8,240 bases of DNA from Candidatus Babelota bacterium. Its GTDB lineage: Bacteria > Dependentiae > Babeliae > Babeliales > JABCYS01. The stretch spans positions 1 through 8,240 of the forward strand of contig JABCYS010000038.1 of the NCBI GenBank assembly GCA_013290085.1. Reading direction: 5' to 3'. The position numbers and the translations under genes are program-made. Each line of letters opens with the position of its first letter. Position 1 is the stretch's first letter. The notes below the pieces were generated by a model. The model was not told the DNA's origin, ran no database searches, and saw nothing but the letters and a program-made list of their open reading frames with translations. This document shows positions 6,448 through 8,240 of the stretch, one piece after another.

Positions 6448-7488
6448 ATGAAGAAAAAATTTCATTCCTCACTTCTTTTTATTTTTTCCTTTTTCATTTT
6501 CACTCCAAGCACCTATGCCTACAATGTAGTATGCGTTGGCTCTCCCTGCCTCGACATCTTATTGTCGGTAGATGAACAAACATTACGGAAGATAGCGCCG
6601 GAAAAAGGTGGCTCGCGTCCGGTTGATTACAGTACCTTTTCCAACATTATTCGTTACAGCAAAAGCAAACCAAAAGTTTCACTCGGCGGAAGCGCCATTA
6701 ATGTTATCCGTGCTCTTGCGCATTTAGGACAAGAATGTGCATTTGTGGGAAAAGTTGGATCGGATGAAGCACCAACTATTTTTCGTGATCTTACTAAGCT
6801 CAATATAGACGCACTTCTGCTTAAAAGTTCCTTGCCAACAACCCGTGTCTGTTGTTTGGTAACACCCGATGGTCAGCGAACTATGCGTGTCTATTTGGGT
6901 GCAAGTACCGAAGCACTTGATATCAATGATATTCGTTTTGATTGTCTTGAAAGAACAAGTCTTGTCCACCTTGAAGGATATCTTCTTTATATCAAGGACG
7001 GAGAGTTTGTAAGAAAGGTAATGAAAAAGGCAAAAGAAAAAAAAGTAAAAGTCTCTTTTGATTGCGCCTCCTTTGAAGTGGTGGCCCGCTACAAAGAGAT
7101 AATTATGAATCTTCTTCATGATGGATTAATTGATATTATTTTTGCTAATGAGGATGAAGTTCAAATCCTTACCAACCTTAACCCGATACGCGCCTGCAGA
7201 GAATTACAAAAAATATGCGAAATAGCCGTTGCTACGGCTGGCAAAAAAGGGTGTTGGGTAGGAAGCCAAGGAGAAGTGATACATCAACCAGCTTTTCCTG
7301 CTCGAGTCGTTGATACCACCGGCGCAGGAGATTTTTTTGAAGCAGGGTTCTTACATGGCTACCTTAGCGGTAAAGACCTGGCAACCTGTGCGCGATACGG
7401 CGCTACGCTGGGCAAATCAATCGTAGAAGTTTTTGGAACACGCTTGTCGTCGCAGCAATGGCAAGAAATAAAAAAGGTAGTTCCATAA
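6448..7488 (+). CDS. PfkB/adenosine kinase-like carbohydrate kinase with signal peptide
   Basis: A ribokinase-superfamily (PfkB) enzyme that should transfer phosphate from ATP to a sugar or nucleoside hydroxyl. It resembles the adenosine-kinase-like branch: GSPCLDILLSVDE near the start, EKGGSRPVDY, the substrate-side GG motif GGSAIN (80-85), TPDGQRTMRVYLGAS, HLEGYLL, NEDEVQILT, and the DTTGAGD anion-hole/catalytic motif (289-295, Asp295 as the base) followed by FFEAGFLHGYL. The 346-residue length is normal once the first 24 residues are set aside. Those residues form a Sec-type signal peptide: MKKKFHSS, a Phe/Ile-rich core and a TYA cleavage site at A24. No in-frame ATG, GTG or TTG lies between the signal and the kinase domain, so the extension is not an obvious start error. 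No Shine-Dalgarno precedes the ATG. Substrate is not determined; export is inferred. Confidence 0.9.
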   Translation: MKKKFHSSLLFIFSFFIFTPSTYAYNVVCVGSPCLDILLSVDEQTLRKIAPEKGGSRPVDYSTFSNIIRYSKSKPKVSLGGSAINVIRALAHLGQECAFVGKVGSDEAPTIFRDLTKLNIDALLLKSSLPTTRVCCLVTPDGQRTMRVYLGASTEALDINDIRFDCLERTSLVHLEGYLLYIKDGEFVRKVMKKAKEKKVKVSFDCASFEVVARYKEIIMNLLHDGLIDIIFANEDEVQILTNLNPIRACRELQKICEIAVATAGKKGCWVGSQGEVIHQPAFPARVVDTTGAGDFFEAGFLHGYLSGKDLATCARYGATLGKSIVEVFGTRLSSQQWQEIKKVVP

Positions 7489-7593
7489 TATTAAATTTCT
7501 CTTTGTTTAATTTTCTTGAATTTTCAAAATCTTTTTTTGTAGAGTTTGAAATAAGAGGGACAAAAGGGGATTTTAAAAAAGAGGAGGTCGCCT
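7489..7593 (+). promoter_or_regulatory. Intergenic region with weak promoter and strong ribosome binding site
   Basis: This 105-base AT-rich gap separates the kinase from the next gene. TTGAAT (7516-7521) and TAGAGT (7540-7545), 18 bases apart, are a weak promoter candidate. GAGGAGG (7581-7587) is the strongest Shine-Dalgarno sequence in the window and sits 6 bases before ATG 7594. It contrasts with the kinase gene, which has none. Confidence 0.4.
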
Positions 7594-8073
7594 ATGATGC
7601 GCATGCATTCCTCTCACTGTTTTCACATGTGGCCGTCTCATGCCACTCAGATAGTAGGTTCTCATACTCAATTATCAGAACAAGAAGTCATTGATATAAG
7701 TTCTGTCCTCCTTACGCCAGGGATACATTATATTAAGGTAGGGTCAGTAGAACAGGGCAGATTATTATTGAGCACGTTCCTTGCAAACCTTAACTGTTAC
7801 CATGACATTGCCTACCTAGGCCTGGAACCTATGCGCCAGGATAATAAGACAAAATACTTAGATGTATATACGGTACTTGCAAACAATGGCTTGTTAGAAA
7901 AACCGGCAGAAGCACTTTCAGCTTTTCTTTGTACGCAAATCTACTGTGACTTTTTATGGGTAGAGGCAACCGATGCCTTAATGTCAGCACCGTGGTTCAA
8001 CGAACTCGAACAAAGTATGTTTGAACTTCAATTTGATAAAACCATTCCTATCATTGTTCTTTCCTACAATTAA
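7594..8073 (+). CDS. Hypothetical protein, possible degenerate RecA/KaiC-like fold
   Basis: I do not recognise this 159-residue protein. The strong ribosome binding site GAGGAGG supports the start at 7594; ATG 7597 is also possible. It has no signal peptide or membrane segment. The first 25 residues are rich in Met, His and Cys (for example MHSSHCFHMW). The middle looks like a nucleotide-binding core that has lost its motifs: a strand then GSVEQGR (50-56) where a Walker A loop GxxGxGKT would be, a helix, the strand IAYLGLE (72-78), the strand FLWVEATDAL (120-129) in a Walker B-like place, and a terminal strand IPIIVLS. This order recalls KaiC/RecA-like or BcsE-type inactive ATPase domains, but no lysine or Walker B aspartate is present, so the resemblance is only suggestive. 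It is short enough to be a single domain. Function unknown, probably cytoplasmic. Confidence 0.75.
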   Translation: MMRMHSSHCFHMWPSHATQIVGSHTQLSEQEVIDISSVLLTPGIHYIKVGSVEQGRLLLSTFLANLNCYHDIAYLGLEPMRQDNKTKYLDVYTVLANNGLLEKPAEALSAFLCTQIYCDFLWVEATDALMSAPWFNELEQSMFELQFDKTIPIIVLSYN

Positions 8074-8092
8074 ACTTTTTTTGTAGAAAGAA
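8057..8092. terminator. Hairpin over the stop codon, possible terminator
   Basis: TTCTTTC-C-TACAA (8057-8069) pairs with TTGTAGAAAGAA (8081-8092) as a 12-bp stem with one bulged C and an 11-base loop. It spans the stop codon of the preceding gene. The loop and 3' arm contain T residues but no clean T run follows, so it may slow or end transcription or protect the mRNA end. Confidence 0.4.
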
Positions 8093-8099
8093 AATTAAT

Positions 8100-8128
8100 T
8101 TGCTACTACTATGTTCTATTGTTATTAG
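8100..8128 (+). promoter_or_regulatory. Promoter for the zinc-ribbon gene
   Basis: TTGCTA (8100-8105), a 17-base spacer and TATTAG (8123-8128), with TG at 8120-8121 as an extended -10. Its -35 is identical to that of the candidate before the kinase. AAGGGA (8146-8151) lies 7 bases before ATG 8159. Confidence 0.45.
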
Positions 8129-8158
8129 TTTGTTTATTTTTTTAAAAGGGAATGCTTC

Positions 8159-8240
8159 ATGAAAAATGTCCAAGCATACTGCGTTAAATGCAAAAAGAAG
8201 GTAGACATGAAAGATCCAAAAGCGGTGAAATTAAAAAACG
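8159..8240 (+). CDS. DUF5679-like small zinc-ribbon protein, 3' end cut
   Basis: Only the first 27 codons are in the window, with the frame open to the right edge. The protein begins MKNVQAYCVKCKKKVDMKDP, with a CxxC knuckle (Cys8, Cys11), then KAVKLKN. This closely matches the start of DUF5679-type mini proteins as I remember them, which are about 50 residues long and carry a second CPxCG knuckle near the end to complete a zinc ribbon. Function of that family is not established; nucleic-acid binding is a reasonable guess from the basic residues. AAGGGA before the ATG supports the start. The second cysteine pair lies outside the window and cannot be checked. Confidence 0.8.
   Translation, partial: MKNVQAYCVKCKKKVDMKDPKAVKLKN

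Noticed and set aside
6724..7119. 131-residue open frame on the minus strand inside the kinase gene
   Set aside because: It lies wholly inside a gene with clear PfkB motifs, is full of Phe, Lys and Cys, and has no family motif.
7530..7582. TCTTTTTT pairing with AAAAAAGA next to the Shine-Dalgarno sequence, as a possible RNA switch
   Set aside because: Only 8 bp of A/T pairing in an AT-rich gap, with no conserved structure visible; likely chance.
7458..7694. 78-residue plus-strand frame bridging the kinase end and the next gene
   Set aside because: It overlaps both real genes in another frame, has no ribosome binding site and looks like low-complexity Phe/Ser/Lys sequence.
1..8240. tRNA, rRNA, CRISPR arrays, insertion sequences, riboswitches
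   Set aside because: I looked for cloverleaf arms, evenly spaced repeats, transposase motifs with terminal repeats, and long structured leaders, and saw none.

Overview
The window looks like a piece of a compact chromosome from a Gram-negative-type (double-membrane), host-associated bacterium. The evidence is an apolipoprotein N-acyltransferase, type IV pilin-like pseudopilins and proteins with Sec signal peptides. The AT-rich base composition, tight gene overlaps and the mix of secreted low-complexity protein, exported kinase and a DUF5679-like mini zinc ribbon suggest Candidatus Dependentiae (TM6) or a similar intracellular lineage. That placement is inference from gene style and remembered family content, not a demonstrated assignment. 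I saw no rRNA, tRNA, insertion sequence or CRISPR array.

Layout. Positions 1-1025 (minus strand) hold a secreted, Pro/Gln-rich and helical protein of unknown function, cut by the left edge. A divergent gap (1026-1126) separates it from a rightward cluster of three small type IV pilin-like proteins in the order GspI-, GspJ- and GspK-like (1127-2468). Each overlaps the next by 4 bases. The last overlaps an lnt gene (2461-3828) by 8 bases; that Lnt keeps its catalytic triad but ends early, without the usual C-terminal membrane helix. A good extended -10 promoter (3870-3897) then starts a housekeeping set: rplI (bL9), dnaB (replicative helicase) and ruvC (Holliday junction resolvase), 3937-6302. 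A gap with a promoter-like sequence and a perfect 11-bp inverted repeat follows.

Next is a PfkB/adenosine-kinase-like enzyme that carries an apparent Sec signal peptide (6448-7488). After it comes a small unrecognised protein with a strong ribosome binding site and a possible degenerate RecA/KaiC-like core (7594-8073). Last is the start of a DUF5679-like zinc-ribbon gene, cut by the right edge (8159-8240).

How the parts may work together. The pseudopilins would form the tip of a type II secretion or type IV pilus-like fibre. Lnt finishes lipoproteins in the same envelope, and two nearby genes (the secreted protein and the signal-peptide kinase) are plausible Sec-exported substrates. An ATP-dependent kinase has no obvious ATP in a periplasm, so onward delivery into a host cytosol is the most interesting hypothesis here, though it is unproven. 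rplI-dnaB-ruvC is ordinary replication, repair and translation machinery.
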